62,298 nt of DNA from Thermoplasmata archaeon (GTDB lineage: Archaea > Thermoplasmatota > Thermoplasmata > Lutacidiplasmatales > UBA184). The translations under genes were made by a program, and so were the position numbers. Shown one piece after another: positions 27,022-36,020 of this stretch. The notes under the pieces are model-generated. The model ran no database searches and was not told the DNA's origin. It saw only the letters and a list, made by a program, of their open reading frames with translations. Positions within the stretch are counted from its first letter, which is position 1. Each line of letters starts with the position of its first letter. The DNA is taken from the NCBI GenBank assembly GCA_021828195.1, contig JAKASQ010000006.1, forward strand, positions 1 through 62,298, given 5' to 3'.

Positions 27022-28143
27022 GTGTAGTGCGCCAGACGCTTCTACGTTTAACCGGGTCCCTGCCCTCCGCCAGCTCCCGATGAGCTGGTCGGGGGTCGCC
27101 GTCCACACGAAGGGCTTCGGGTCTTGGTTGTACACCGCCACGAACTCATCGATCGCCTGTTTCAGGGCGGGCACGCTCCGGAAGGTTCCCCGTCGGATCC
27201 GGGTATCGGTCAGACGTTTGAACCAGCGCTCGACTTGGTTCATGAACGACGAGCTCGTCGGGACGAAGTGGAAGCGGAAGCGAGGGTGTTGACGGAGCCA
27301 CCGCTTCACGTTGGCATGCTTGTGCACGCTGAGGTTGTCCAGGACCAAGTGCACCTCGAACTCCTCGGGAACCGTGCGATCGAGGGTATCGAGGAATAGG
27401 CGGAACTCTCGGTTCCGGTGACGGAGATGGAACTCCGGCACGACCGTCCCATTCAGGGTGTCGAGGGCAGCGAAGAGGTCGATGTGGCCATTCCTTCGGT
27501 AGTCGTGGGTGCGAGTCTTCGGGAGGCCCGGGCGAAGGGGAAGGGTTGTCTGGGTGCGGTCGAGAGCTTGGATCTGCGTCTTCTCGTCGACCGATAGGAC
27601 AACGGCCCTCTCCGGGGGGTTCAGGTAGAGGCCCACCACGTCGTGAACCTTCTCGATGTAGTGATTGTCGCGGCTGACTTTGAACGAGCGAACTCGGTGG
27701 GGCTGGAGCCGATGGAGCTTCCAAATTCAGCGAATGGTCGACGCGCTGAGTCCCGTGGCCTTAGCGAACGTTCGGGTCGACCAGTGGGTCGCTCCCGGGG
27801 GGCGCTCGTGGAGCGTCTTTCGGAGGATCAGGTCGATCGAAGATGCGAGGATCGACGGGAGCCGACCGGGGTGGGGTGCATCGGTTCGGATTCCTCGAAT
27901 CCCATGGAGGCGGTACCGCTGTCGCCAGAGCGCCACGGTGTTGGGCTGGGTTCGGAGCGTCCGAGCAATCTCGAGGTTCTGCATTCCGCGGGCGGCTTCG
28001 AGGAGGATGTTGGCGCGAAGGACGAGGCGACGGGGCGTGGATCGGCCGCGAGCCCAGTGTTCGAGGGTCGAACGATCCGTCTCGCCGAGAACCACCGCCG
28101 GAGCGACGCGCACGCGGTGGGGAACGCTGGGCCGGATATACAC
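27019..28143 (-). pseudogene. IS630 transposase with an in-frame TGA
   Basis: The N-terminal part has the helix-turn-helix region (RRLVLRANILLEAARGMQNLEIAR, WRQRYRLHGIRGI). A TGA at 27727-27729 follows STIR, and the same frame continues IWKLHRLQPHRVRSFKVSRD into the DDE domain: VLSVDEKTQ, HLVLDNLSVH, SSSFMNQVERWF. Relatives have Arg or similar at the stop, so CGA to TGA is likely. All three catalytic acids remain. The stop codon TAG at 27019-27021 is completed by the TA duplication and flanking base. A GTG at 27639 could give an isolated DDE fragment. Confidence 0.8.
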
Positions 28144-28167
28144 GTATCCATTTCGGACGCACTACAC
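27022..28167 (-). mobile_element. IS630-family insertion sequence
   Basis: The 1146-base element is bounded by inverted ends gtgtagtgcg (27022-27031 and 28158-28167) and flanked on both sides by TA (27020-27021 and 28168-28169), the fixed target duplication of the IS630/mariner group. It carries one transposase frame on the minus strand. Confidence 0.85.
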
Positions 28168-28169
28168 TA

Positions 28170-28820
28170 GTTCACTACGGCAAGATCGCCGCTAAGTGGA
28201 TGGACGCCCAAGGCGCCCGAACGGACGACCGATGGCATATCGGCGAAACGGTCGTGAATGTTGGAGGTGAGAACACGTACCTCTGGAACGTCCTCGATGG
28301 CGAGAGCCGATTCCTCCTCGCGACGCACATCAGCCGCAACCGCGACATGGACAACACTCGGGCTCCGATCCCAAAGGCGAAGGGAGTCACCCCGGACCGC
28401 CCGGTAGACGTTCTGAGCGACGGGATGAACTCGTACCCGGTTGCTATCGGGAAGGAACTCGGCCGCCGAGCTACACCGTTTGACGATCCTAAGTACGTTC
28501 ACGGTGGTCGGTTCAACCCTCACCACCGGGTTCCGAGCATCGGCGCGCCCGAGTCGAACAACCGAATCGAGCGGTTCCACGGAACCGAGAAGGAGCGGAC
28601 CAAGGTAATGCGGGCGTTCGATAACGAGCGGGGAGCATCGAACCTCGCAGACGGGTTCCGGGTCCACTACAACCTCGTTCGGGATCACCAGACGCTCGGA
28701 ATGACTCCGGGAGAGGCGGTCGGGATCCCTATCGGCCCGGGGTTCAAGTGGCAGAAGGTCATCGAGGAGGCAACGAAGGCCAAGCCGCGAACTGTAACAC
28801 CCGAGAAAATTGCTCAGTAA
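28170..28820 (+). pseudogene. IS240/IS6-type transposase, N-terminally truncated
   Basis: The frame gives HYGKIAAKWMDAQ, DRWHIGETVVNVGG, YLWNVLDGESRFLLATHIS, VDVLSDGMNSYP and NNRIERFHGTEKERTKVMRAF, matching the archaeal DDE_Tnp_IS240 pattern. The first catalytic Asp, normally WHxDET, is Gly here (WHIGET); the second Asp and final Glu are kept. The N-terminal DNA-binding part is missing where the IS630 element abuts. Not active. Confidence 0.75.
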
Positions 28821-28856
28821 GCCGCGCTAACGTAACAGTACCGTTTGAGACAAATG

Positions 28857-28864
28857 TTTAAGTA
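28857..28864 (+). promoter_or_regulatory. TATA box for ftsZ
   Basis: The block tttaagta lies in an A/T-rich patch directly after the transposase remnant. It predicts a start site near 28887 and a ~44-base leader containing GGAG and GAGG before the ATG at 28931. Confidence 0.5.
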
Positions 28865-28930
28865 TCGAGGTGCAAAGTCCTCCTCAGAGCGTATGACGCT
28901 CGTCTGACAAACGGGAGCGAGGAACCAACG

Positions 28931-30070
28931 ATGAAGTCCATCATTCAGGAAGCGATCGCGAAGCACCAGGAGAACCAGACCCTGGTGGACGACCGACCCA
29001 AGCCCGCGAACCCATCGTACGTGAGCGCAGACGATGCGGAGCTCGCGAAGCTCGCGGACACGCTGCGGGTCAACATCCGCATCGTGGGATGCGGCGGCGG
29101 CGGGTCCAACACCATCAACCGTTGCACCGAGGAAGGGATCCAGGGCGCCGAGATGTGCGCCATCAACACGGATGCGAAACATCTGTTGACCATCCACTCC
29201 CCGCGCAAGATCCTCATCGGTCGTCGGGCCACGAAGGGCCTTGGCGCCGGTGCTCGCCCCGAGATCGGGGAGGAAGCGGCCCGGGAGAACGAGGAGGAGA
29301 TTCGCCAGTTCCTCCAGGGAGCTCATATCGTCTTCATCACCGCGGGCATGGGTGGTGGGACCGGAACGGGATCCGCGCACCTCGTCGCGCGCCTCGCCAA
29401 GGAAGCCGGTGCCCTGACGATGGGTGTGGTCACGCTTCCGTTCCCCGGTGAAGGGACCGCGCGCATGGAGCAGGCCCGTGATGGGCTCGAGCGCCTGCGC
29501 CGCGTGTGCGACACCACGATCGTCATCCAGAATGAGAAGTTGCTCGAACTGGTTCCCCGGATGCCGCTCGACGCGGCCTTCAAGCTCGCGGACGCCGTGC
29601 TGATGACCGGGATCAAGGGAATCGCCGAGATCGTCACCCGCCCCGGCCTCGTCAACCTCGACTACGCCGACATTCTGACCGTCATGAAGGATGGTGGGGT
29701 CGCGCTCATCGGGCTTGGCGAGAGCGAGAGTGCGACCGACCGGGTCACCGAAGCGGTGACGGAGGCGCTCACCTCTCCACTGCTCGGTAACGTGGACCTC
29801 AAGGACGCCACGGGAGCCCTCGTCCGCGTGATCGGCGGACCCACCATGACCGTCTCCGAGGCCGAGAAGGCCGCGGCGCTAGTCGGTGGCAAGATCTCCA
29901 AGCGCGCCCGGATCATCTGGGGCTGCACGGTCGAGAACTCTCCCGAGATGGAGAACACCATCAAGGTGCTCCTGATCATCACGGGCGTACGCGCGGCGAG
30001 CCTCCTCGGCCAGAAGGGCGGAGGCTATGCCAGTGGACAGTCCGAGGAAGTCATCGACCTCGTCCGGTAA
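28931..30070 (+). CDS. ftsZ: Cell division protein FtsZ
   Basis: The 379-residue GTPase has the tubulin/FtsZ core: IVGCGGGGSNTINR (~51-64), signature GGGTGTG (141-147), T5/T6 region TLPFPGEGTARMEQARDGLERLR, and the synergy-loop region NVDLKDATGALVRVIGG. It assembles the cytokinetic ring at the membrane. The C-terminal tail is short (KGGGYASGQSEEVIDLVR). The next gene begins inside its last 44 bases, so ftsZ, pop5 and perhaps purH are co-transcribed. Confidence 0.95.
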   Translation: MKSIIQEAIAKHQENQTLVDDRPKPANPSYVSADDAELAKLADTLRVNIRIVGCGGGGSNTINRCTEEGIQGAEMCAINTDAKHLLTIHSPRKILIGRRATKGLGAGARPEIGEEAARENEEEIRQFLQGAHIVFITAGMGGGTGTGSAHLVARLAKEAGALTMGVVTLPFPGEGTARMEQARDGLERLRRVCDTTIVIQNEKLLELVPRMPLDAAFKLADAVLMTGIKGIAEIVTRPGLVNLDYADILTVMKDGGVALIGLGESESATDRVTEAVTEALTSPLLGNVDLKDATGALVRVIGGPTMTVSEAEKAAALVGGKISKRARIIWGCTVENSPEMENTIKVLLIITGVRAASLLGQKGGGYASGQSEEVIDLVR

Positions 30071-30407
30071 GGCGAACCCGTCACGCCCCCGCTATCTCGG
30101 GATCGAGGTGGCGGGGACGTCCAGTCTCCGGTTCTCGCCGCCCTGGTGGCAATCGCTCCTCTCGAGCTTCCAGCCCCCGAGCCCCGCTCCTCCTCCGTTT
30201 CGCGTCATCCGCTTCGATCGGGACCGCGCCATCGTCGAGGTTGGTCATCGTACCGTACCATCCGCGCGGGTGGCATGGAACGCGATCGTGTCGGGACCCG
30301 ATGGTCGAAGGTACTCCGTTCGCACCGTGCGGAGCTGGGGAACGCTCGTCGGTGCGAAGGCCTGGCTGAGGGGGAACGGCCGCCGGCCTCCACGAACGGT
30401 ACGCTGA
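30027..30407 (+). CDS. rnp2: RNase P protein component 2 (Pop5)
   Basis: The 126-residue protein has the Pop5 layout: RYLGIEVAGTSSLRFSPPWWQSLLSSF, then FRVIRFDRDRAIVEVGHRTVPSARVAWNAI, then SVRTVRSWGTLVGAKAWL with the conserved G-T-[IL] strand and terminal helix. It assists the RNase P RNA in trimming tRNA 5' ends. The ATG lies within the end of ftsZ (+1 frame). The first ~20 residues are a Ser/Pro/Lys-rich extension. Assignment rests on pattern, not on a search. Confidence 0.7.
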   Translation: MPVDSPRKSSTSSGKANPSRPRYLGIEVAGTSSLRFSPPWWQSLLSSFQPPSPAPPPFRVIRFDRDRAIVEVGHRTVPSARVAWNAIVSGPDGRRYSVRTVRSWGTLVGAKAWLRGNGRRPPRTVR

Positions 30408-30460
30408 CCGCGCCCGCGAAAGTTATCTCCCATCCCCCCTCGCGATGCGGGGTAAGGCTG

Positions 30461-32023
30461 GTGACGCCGGAATCCAATCGACAGGTGCGGATTGCGCGGG
30501 CGTTGCTATCGGTCGACGATAAAGCCGGCCTGGCCGACTTCGCGCGAGCCCTCTCTCTCCATCGCATCGAGCTATGGGCAACGGGAGGGACCCAGCGCTC
30601 GATCGCGGCGGCCGGGACCCCGGTCCGCGCGGCGGAGGAGCTCACAGGCATCGGCTCCTGGTTCGGTGGACGCGTCAAGACTCTTCACCCCGCCATTCTC
30701 GGTGGGGTGCTCGCTCCCCGGACCGAGGAGGGAGCCCGGGAGCTGGCCGATCGCAAGCTCCTCTCCTTCGATCTCGTGGTCGTGAACTTCTACCCGTTCG
30801 AGCGCCACCTTATCGAGCATCCGGATGCGAAGGATCGCGAGGAGTTCGTGGATATCGGCGGTGTCACGCTCGCTCGAGCCGCCGCCAAGAACCATCAGGA
30901 CGTGGCGGTCGTGGTCGATCCCGCCGACTATCCGGGGATCACCTCCGAACTGGGAACGCACTCCGGGGCCCTTTCGGATGCGACCCGGCTGCGTCTCGCA
31001 TTGAAGGCGTTCGAGCGAACGGCTGCCTACGACGCGGCGATTGCCCGTGGGCTCGGGCCTGCTACCGATCGTTCCTCGGACCCCTTCCCGGCGGAGATCA
31101 CCTTCCGTCGCCAACCGCTCAAGCTTCGGTACGGCGAGAACCCGCACCAGCGCGCGTCCGTGTACTCCGCCGTGGGCTCCGGACTCCCGTCCACACCATT
31201 CGCACTAGTGAAAGGAGACTCCCTCTCCTTCACGAACCTTCTGGACCTCGACACCGCGCTCGCCACGGTCGCCGAGTTCCCCGGCCCTAGCGCCGCCGTC
31301 GTCAAGCATGCCACCCCGTGCGGGGTCGCTTCGGGAGCTACGGTGAAGGAAGCCCTCGAACGGGCCGTGGCAAGCGACCCGGTCGCCCGATACGGATGTG
31401 CCATCGCCATCAACCGGCCGTTCGGAGCCGGCGATGCGGACGCGCTCGCGGGGATCTTTGTGGATCTTCTCTCTGCCCCATCGTTCGATGAAGCGAGCCG
31501 AGAGCGCCTCGCCCTTCGACCCAAGATCAAGCTCGTACGGATCGAACCGCCCACGCCTCAAGCGGAGCGCTGGGAGGCCCATAGTGGGCTCGGTCGTCTC
31601 TTGCTCCAAGAAGTCGACCGGCGTGAGCTTGTTCCATTGGACCTTCGCCTCGTGACCGGCACCGCCGTGACCCCGGAGGAGCTTTGCTCCCTCGATTTTG
31701 CCTGGCGGGTCGTCCGGCATGCGAAATCCAACGCGATCGTCCTCGCGCACGGGTCCCGGACCGTGGGGATCGGTTCCGGCCAGCCGACCCGAGCCCGTTC
31801 GGTCGCGCTTGCGTGCGAGGTGGCCGGTCCTCGGGCCAAGGGCGCGATCCTCGCCTCGGATGCCTTCTTCCCGTTCGCCGACGGCGTCGAGATCGCCGGC
31901 AAGGCCGGCGTCCGCGCGATCATCCAGCCCGGAGGCAGCCTGCGCGACCCGGAAGTGATCGCGATGGCCGATAAGTTCGGGATGTCGATGTACTTCACCG
32001 GGTGGCGGGTCTTCCGCCACTAG
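30461..32023 (+). CDS. purH: Bifunctional PurH: AICAR formyltransferase / IMP cyclohydrolase
   Basis: The frame is open from 30146, but the conserved protein starts at GTG 30461 (~520 residues, normal length). The IMP cyclohydrolase domain has ALLSVDDKAGLADFARAL, LWATGGT and GRVKTLHPAILGGVL. The AICAR transformylase domain has LRYGENPHQRA, VKHATPCGVA, RVVRHAKSNAIVLA, GIGSGQPTR and SDAFFPFADGVE. It performs the last two steps of IMP synthesis. A TATA-like agttatct at 30421-30428 may give it an extra promoter. purC lies 9 kb away. Confidence 0.95.
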   Translation: MTPESNRQVRIARALLSVDDKAGLADFARALSLHRIELWATGGTQRSIAAAGTPVRAAEELTGIGSWFGGRVKTLHPAILGGVLAPRTEEGARELADRKLLSFDLVVVNFYPFERHLIEHPDAKDREEFVDIGGVTLARAAAKNHQDVAVVVDPADYPGITSELGTHSGALSDATRLRLALKAFERTAAYDAAIARGLGPATDRSSDPFPAEITFRRQPLKLRYGENPHQRASVYSAVGSGLPSTPFALVKGDSLSFTNLLDLDTALATVAEFPGPSAAVVKHATPCGVASGATVKEALERAVASDPVARYGCAIAINRPFGAGDADALAGIFVDLLSAPSFDEASRERLALRPKIKLVRIEPPTPQAERWEAHSGLGRLLLQEVDRRELVPLDLRLVTGTAVTPEELCSLDFAWRVVRHAKSNAIVLAHGSRTVGIGSGQPTRARSVALACEVAGPRAKGAILASDAFFPFADGVEIAGKAGVRAIIQPGGSLRDPEVIAMADKFGMSMYFTGWRVFRH

Positions 32024-32029
32024 CACACC

Positions 32030-32377
32030 CTACGCGAATTCGAAGTACTTCTCCAAGATCGTCCGGAACTCGCCGGGTTCGACGGGTCCGATCTCCCGTC
32101 CCTTCTCCTTCCCTTGGTCGAGGAAGAGGTAGGTCGGGATCGAGTGGATCCCATAGGACTGGGTCACCGCGCTCGACTCGTCCACGATCACCTTCGCGAA
32201 CTTGACCCGGCCGACCCAGTGCTCGCTCAGCTCTCGCATGAGCGGTTCGGTGGCGCGGCAGGGAGCGCACCAGTCCGCGTAGAAATCGACGACGACCGGG
32301 ATCTCCGAGCGGATCACCTCTTGGTCGAAGTTCTCATCGTTGACGATGACGACGGTTCCAGGCACCAGCTTCGGCAC
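32030..32377 (-). CDS. trxA: Thioredoxin
   Basis: The 115-residue protein has the active site FYADWCAPCRATEPLM (CxxC), cis-Pro in SIPTYLFLD, and the usual five-strand length. Start is GTG at 32377 with the TATA block ctttaag 26 bases upstream, so the transcript is probably leaderless. The same A/T block serves the divergent mutY gene. It converges on purH with a 6-base gap. Confidence 0.9.
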   Translation of the reverse strand: MPKLVPGTVVIVNDENFDQEVIRSEIPVVVDFYADWCAPCRATEPLMRELSEHWVGRVKFAKVIVDESSAVTQSYGIHSIPTYLFLDQGKEKGREIGPVEPGEFRTILEKYFEFA

Positions 32378-32401
32378 GCTGGTGCTTCGAACTCCGGGCG
32401 G

Positions 32402-32409
32402 GCTTTAAG
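32402..32409. promoter_or_regulatory. Shared near-palindromic TATA box for trxA and mutY
   Basis: gctttaag within ggctttaagcc is nearly self-complementary. It lies ~28 bases before the thioredoxin GTG (32377) and ~35 before the mutY GTG (32440), so one element may drive both directions. Confidence 0.5.
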
Positions 32410-32439
32410 CCTGTTCTTCGTGCGTGGGCCGGGAATCCT

Positions 32440-33582
32440 GTGAGCAGACGCCGCGGATCTGCGAAGGCGCCCGACGCGGCCACCACCCGCGCTCTGCTCG
32501 CCTGGTTCCGAACCACCCGCCGCGAACTGCCCTGGAGACGCCGTCGGGGTCCCTACCGCATCTGGGTGGCCGAGGTCCTGCTCCAGCAGACCCGTGTCGA
32601 CCAAGCGGTTCCCTACTTCGAACGGTTCGTGGCCCGGTTCCCAACCGTCCGCTCGCTCGCCCGGGCACACGAAGCTCAGATCCTCAAGGTCTGGGAAGGG
32701 GCGGGGTACTATGCTCGAGCCCGCAACCTCGGCGCGGCCGCCCGTGACGTCGTCCGTCGACATCGCGGAAGGTTGCCCCGAACCGTTTCTGAGCTCGAAG
32801 AGCTTCCCGGGGTCGGGCCCTACATCGCCCGGGCCGTGGCCAGCCTCGCATTCGGGGCACCGACCGTGGCCCTGGAGGCGAACGGGAAGCGGGTCGCGGC
32901 TCGATGGTGGATGGAGAGGGGAGACGTGCGGACCTCGGCCGTCGCACGCGTGCTCGAACGCCGCCTCACGGATCTTCTTCCCGAGGACGCTCCGGGCGAA
33001 TTCAACGAAGCTCTGATGGAGCTCGGCGAGACCATCTGCCTCCCGGTCTCGCCGCAATGTCGCCGGTGCCCCGTTTCAATGACCTGTCGGGCCTATGCAA
33101 CGCTCGAAGCTCCGGGGGTCATTCCGGTCCGGTTCTCCCGACGGCGGAAGCCGCACTTGCGGGCCGCCGTCCTCGTCGTCCAGTCCGCCGATAGGTTCCT
33201 CATCCAGCGGAGGGGACGCGGTGGCCTGCTCGCGGGTCTCTACGAGTTCCCGGGAGGGAGGATCGAACGGGGAGAGTCCCCCGAAGCGGCGGCACGACGG
33301 GAGCTCGAGGAGGAGACGGGGCTTCGAGTGCCCGGTCGTATCGAGCCGATCGGGATCGTCCACCAGAGCTACAGCCACTTCAGCGTTGATCTGCACGTCT
33401 ACCACGCCCGCCTACCTCGAATCCGCCGAGTGAGAACGGATCACGATCGCCAGTGGGCCTCCCGAGCCCAAATCCAGCGACTCCCATTACCGAGGGCCAC
33501 CGAGAAGATCCTGCACCTTCTTCTCAGAACCGACTACGAGCGGGTTCGGAGACGACCGGGGCCTCCGAGCGCGCGAATTTGA
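32440..33582 (+). CDS. mutY: A/G-specific adenine glycosylase MutY with C-terminal Nudix domain
   Basis: The 380-residue protein has a HhH-GPD domain with VAEVLLQQTRVD (catalytic Glu), LPGVGPYIARAVASLAFG, and the [4Fe-4S] loop C-x6-C-x2-C-x5-C (CLPVSPQCRRCPVSMTC). The position of catalytic Asp138 of E. coli MutY is Glu here (ALEANGKRV). The C-terminal domain has a complete Nudix box, GGRIERGESPEAAARRELEEETGL; in most MutY proteins this box is degenerate. It removes A opposite 8-oxoG. The intact box suggests possible nucleotide hydrolase activity in the same chain. Confidence 0.85.
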   Translation: MSRRRGSAKAPDAATTRALLAWFRTTRRELPWRRRRGPYRIWVAEVLLQQTRVDQAVPYFERFVARFPTVRSLARAHEAQILKVWEGAGYYARARNLGAAARDVVRRHRGRLPRTVSELEELPGVGPYIARAVASLAFGAPTVALEANGKRVAARWWMERGDVRTSAVARVLERRLTDLLPEDAPGEFNEALMELGETICLPVSPQCRRCPVSMTCRAYATLEAPGVIPVRFSRRRKPHLRAAVLVVQSADRFLIQRRGRGGLLAGLYEFPGGRIERGESPEAAARRELEEETGLRVPGRIEPIGIVHQSYSHFSVDLHVYHARLPRIRRVRTDHDRQWASRAQIQRLPLPRATEKILHLLLRTDYERVRRRPGPPSARI

Positions 33583-33766
33583 ACGCCTTGGGGTGCGCAT
33601 TTCGCCCCGGCCTATATTGTCCGGCTCTTCGATTCTGGAACCGGATTCACCCACGCGCTCAGGTGTGATTTTCCCTCCGGAAGAGGTCAAGTTTCACCAT
33701 CCGGTCCTCCTGGAAACTATATAGCTGGTTGAGCGGTTATGTATAATGGCCTCGGGCATCGGCGAA

Positions 33767-33818
33767 CCGGCCCCCTGGTGGCACCGTCCAACAGGCCAGG
33801 GGGTGGGGCGCCGGTGCC
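33767..33818. other. Possible H-type pseudoknot in a convergent intergenic gap
   Basis: The 289-base gap 33583-33871 between convergent mutY and hutH contains A/T blocks (tatatt at 33613, ctatatag at 33717-33724, tataat at 33742) that look like TATA boxes without a downstream gene. After them, ccccctgg (33771-33778) can pair with ccaggggg (33796-33803), and ggcaccg (33780-33786) with cggtgcc (33812-33818); the order of arms is that of an H-type pseudoknot. It could be a structured RNA or a transcription end. Confidence 0.3.
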
Positions 33819-33871
33819 TTCCCAGTTCCAACGAACACTTCGAGGGCGCACCCGCACGAGGGGGGGAGTCC

Positions 33872-35398
33872 CTAGAACGGGACTTCGCCGCGGACGCGCT
33901 GGGCAAACGAGCCATCGGCGATCCCCTGGGCGACCCGCTCGATGTCGGCAGCAGGGCTCCGATCCTGAGACCAGGGCGGGACCTTCTCCCGGAGCACCCG
34001 CAGAGCCGTTTCGCTCCCCCGGCCTCCCGAGAGCGGGCGGCGGAGCTCGAGCGCTTGACCGGCAACGATCCACTCGATCCCGACCACACGTTGGGTGTTG
34101 GAGAGGATCCGGCGCAGTTTGGCACCGGCCCAGGGACCCATGCTGACGAAATCCTCCTGATCAGCCGAGGTGGAGATGCTGGTCGCGCTGGCCGGATCGA
34201 CGAGGGTGGCGTTCTCGTTCACAAGCGCCGCCGCGAGGTACTGGGGGATCATCAGCCCGGAGGTCATTCCCGGCTCTGAGGCCAAGAACGCCGGCAATCC
34301 CCGGTTCAGAGCGGGGTGCAGTATGCGGGCGGTTCGACGCTCGCTGAACGCGGCGAGGTACTGGACGGGCAAGGCGAGCGTATCGAGTGCCAGCGCGAGT
34401 GGCTGGCCGTGGAAGTTCCCTCCGCTGATGAACTCGTCCCCCTCGAAGAGGAGGGGGTTGTCGGTCACTGCGTTCAGCTCGCCGCGGGCGATCCCTTCCG
34501 CGAACTCGATCGCCAGCTCCACCGCGGCGAAGACCTGCGGGATGCAGCGTAGCGTGTAGGGATCCTGACCCTGCCAGGTGGCGCGTGGGAGGGCGAGCTT
34601 GCTGTAGGCGAGCAACGCGCGCATCGCGGTGGCCGCTCGCCGCTGGGCCGGGAGGTTCCGCACCTCCCCCAATCGATCGTCCAACGACTCCGGGTTGCCC
34701 TCGAGGGCATCGAACGAGAGGGCCGCTGCGACCTTGGCCGCGTCGTATAACTCGCGCACGTCCGTGACCGCAAGCGCCAGGTAAGAGCCCATCAACGCGG
34801 TTCCGTTGATGAGGCCGACCCCCTCCTTCTCCACGAAGGACAGTGGTGCGATACCCTCGGTCTGGAGCATGGCCGAGGCAGCTACCCGGTTACCGGCTCG
34901 ATCGATGAACTCGCCTTCGCCCATCATCGCGAGGCCGAGATGAGCGAGCGGCGCGAGATCGCCGGAGGCCCCGACCGATCCCTGTTCGGGTATGTACGGC
35001 ACCAGGCCACGGTTCAGGAGCTCGACGAGGAGGTCGACGAGCTCGCCGCGGACGCCCGAGTGACCTCGCACGAGGGAGTTGACTCGCAGGAGGATCAATC
35101 CTCGGACGATGTCCCGCGGCAGGGCGGGTCCCGCGCCACTCGCATGGCTCCGGATGAGGGAGGTTTGGAGCTCCCGGGCCCGGGCCGGAGGGACGGCGTG
35201 GTTCGACATCGCGCCGAAGCCCGTGGTCACCCCGTAGACGGGACGGCCGGCGGCGACGGCCCGTTCGACGACCCGGCGGCTCTGGGCCACCGCCTGCCGG
35301 GCCTCCGGGGTCAGGGAGATCGCGCACCCGCCCCGGACGACCGCGAGGAACTGCTCGAGGGTGAGGGAGCGACCGTCCAGCGGCAGAGTCTCGGTCAT
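33872..35398 (-). CDS. hutH: Histidine ammonia-lyase
   Basis: From the ATG at 35398 (MTETLPLDGRSLTLEQF) the 508-residue protein has Tyr55 in PVYGVTTGFG and the MIO-forming Ala-Ser-Gly (144-146) in GSVGASGDLAPLAHLGL. Further hallmarks are LINGTALM, QDPYTLRCIPQV, NPLLFEGDEFISGGNFHGQP and SADQEDFVSMGPWA. It deaminates His to urocanate. No other hut gene is in the window, so it could feed another route; tyrosine specificity is unlikely given the His-type context residues. A TATA-like ttcaatag lies ~32 bases upstream. Confidence 0.95.
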   Translation of the reverse strand: MTETLPLDGRSLTLEQFLAVVRGGCAISLTPEARQAVAQSRRVVERAVAAGRPVYGVTTGFGAMSNHAVPPARARELQTSLIRSHASGAGPALPRDIVRGLILLRVNSLVRGHSGVRGELVDLLVELLNRGLVPYIPEQGSVGASGDLAPLAHLGLAMMGEGEFIDRAGNRVAASAMLQTEGIAPLSFVEKEGVGLINGTALMGSYLALAVTDVRELYDAAKVAAALSFDALEGNPESLDDRLGEVRNLPAQRRAATAMRALLAYSKLALPRATWQGQDPYTLRCIPQVFAAVELAIEFAEGIARGELNAVTDNPLLFEGDEFISGGNFHGQPLALALDTLALPVQYLAAFSERRTARILHPALNRGLPAFLASEPGMTSGLMIPQYLAAALVNENATLVDPASATSISTSADQEDFVSMGPWAGAKLRRILSNTQRVVGIEWIVAGQALELRRPLSGGRGSETALRVLREKVPPWSQDRSPAADIERVAQGIADGSFAQRVRGEVPF

Positions 35399-35444
35399 CG
35401 GAGGCCGGTGGTCGGACTCGTCCGGCGCTATTGAACGATGCGCC

Positions 35445-35978
35445 CTAGGGAGGCACCGGAACCACGAGCTCACCGCCCGGCTTTTGGAGCGAAGGCTGGC
35501 GCTTGGAGGGCGCTCCCTTCGTCTTCCAGAAGATCTCCGCGAACTCCTGGACCTGCTGGAGCAGCTCCTGGGCATCCGCGATGTTCGTTCCCTGGCGGGC
35601 CTTGGAGGCCTGCTTCAGGATCTTCCAAGTGAGGTCGTGGATCCCCGGGTGCTGCTTCGCGTGATCGGTGGTGAAGTAGTCGCCCCAGATGACCCGGATC
35701 TCCTGCTTCAGCCGCTCGGCGTGCTGCTCCTTGACGAGCTGGTAGCGCCCCAGCTTCGCGACGTAGGCGTCGATCTCCTCCGGCTTGCTCGTGGGGGTCG
35801 GCCGCGGGAGCTCGGCGATGAGCTGGTCCATGCGGATGATCGTCAAGGCTGCGATCTGGGCCTCATGCGGGTCATAAATACCGCACGGAATGTCGCAGTG
35901 GGCGTACACGGGTGCGGGGTCTCGGACGGCGTCTCGGACCGCGTCAATCCACGCATGGATTCTCGAGGGGGCGGACAT
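35445..35978 (-). CDS. sodN: Nickel superoxide dismutase precursor
   Basis: Starting at the ATG at 35978 the ~177-residue precursor has a 26-residue leader and then HCDIPCGIYDP: His1, Cys2, Cys6 and Tyr9 of the mature nickel hook. The remaining helices (AQIAALTIIRMDQLIAEL, EIRVIWGDYFTTDHAKQHPG) match the four-helix bundle. Nickel binds only after leader cleavage; the protease gene sodX lies divergently next door. A TATA-like cttatcc is ~26 bases upstream. It detoxifies superoxide in the cytoplasm. Confidence 0.9.
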   Translation of the reverse strand: MSAPSRIHAWIDAVRDAVRDPAPVYAHCDIPCGIYDPHEAQIAALTIIRMDQLIAELPRPTPTSKPEEIDAYVAKLGRYQLVKEQHAERLKQEIRVIWGDYFTTDHAKQHPGIHDLTWKILKQASKARQGTNIADAQELLQQVQEFAEIFWKTKGAPSKRQPSLQKPGGELVVPVPP

Positions 35979-36020
35979 GGCTCGATATACCGCCTGCGGA
36001 GGATAAGGTTGCCGGAACCG

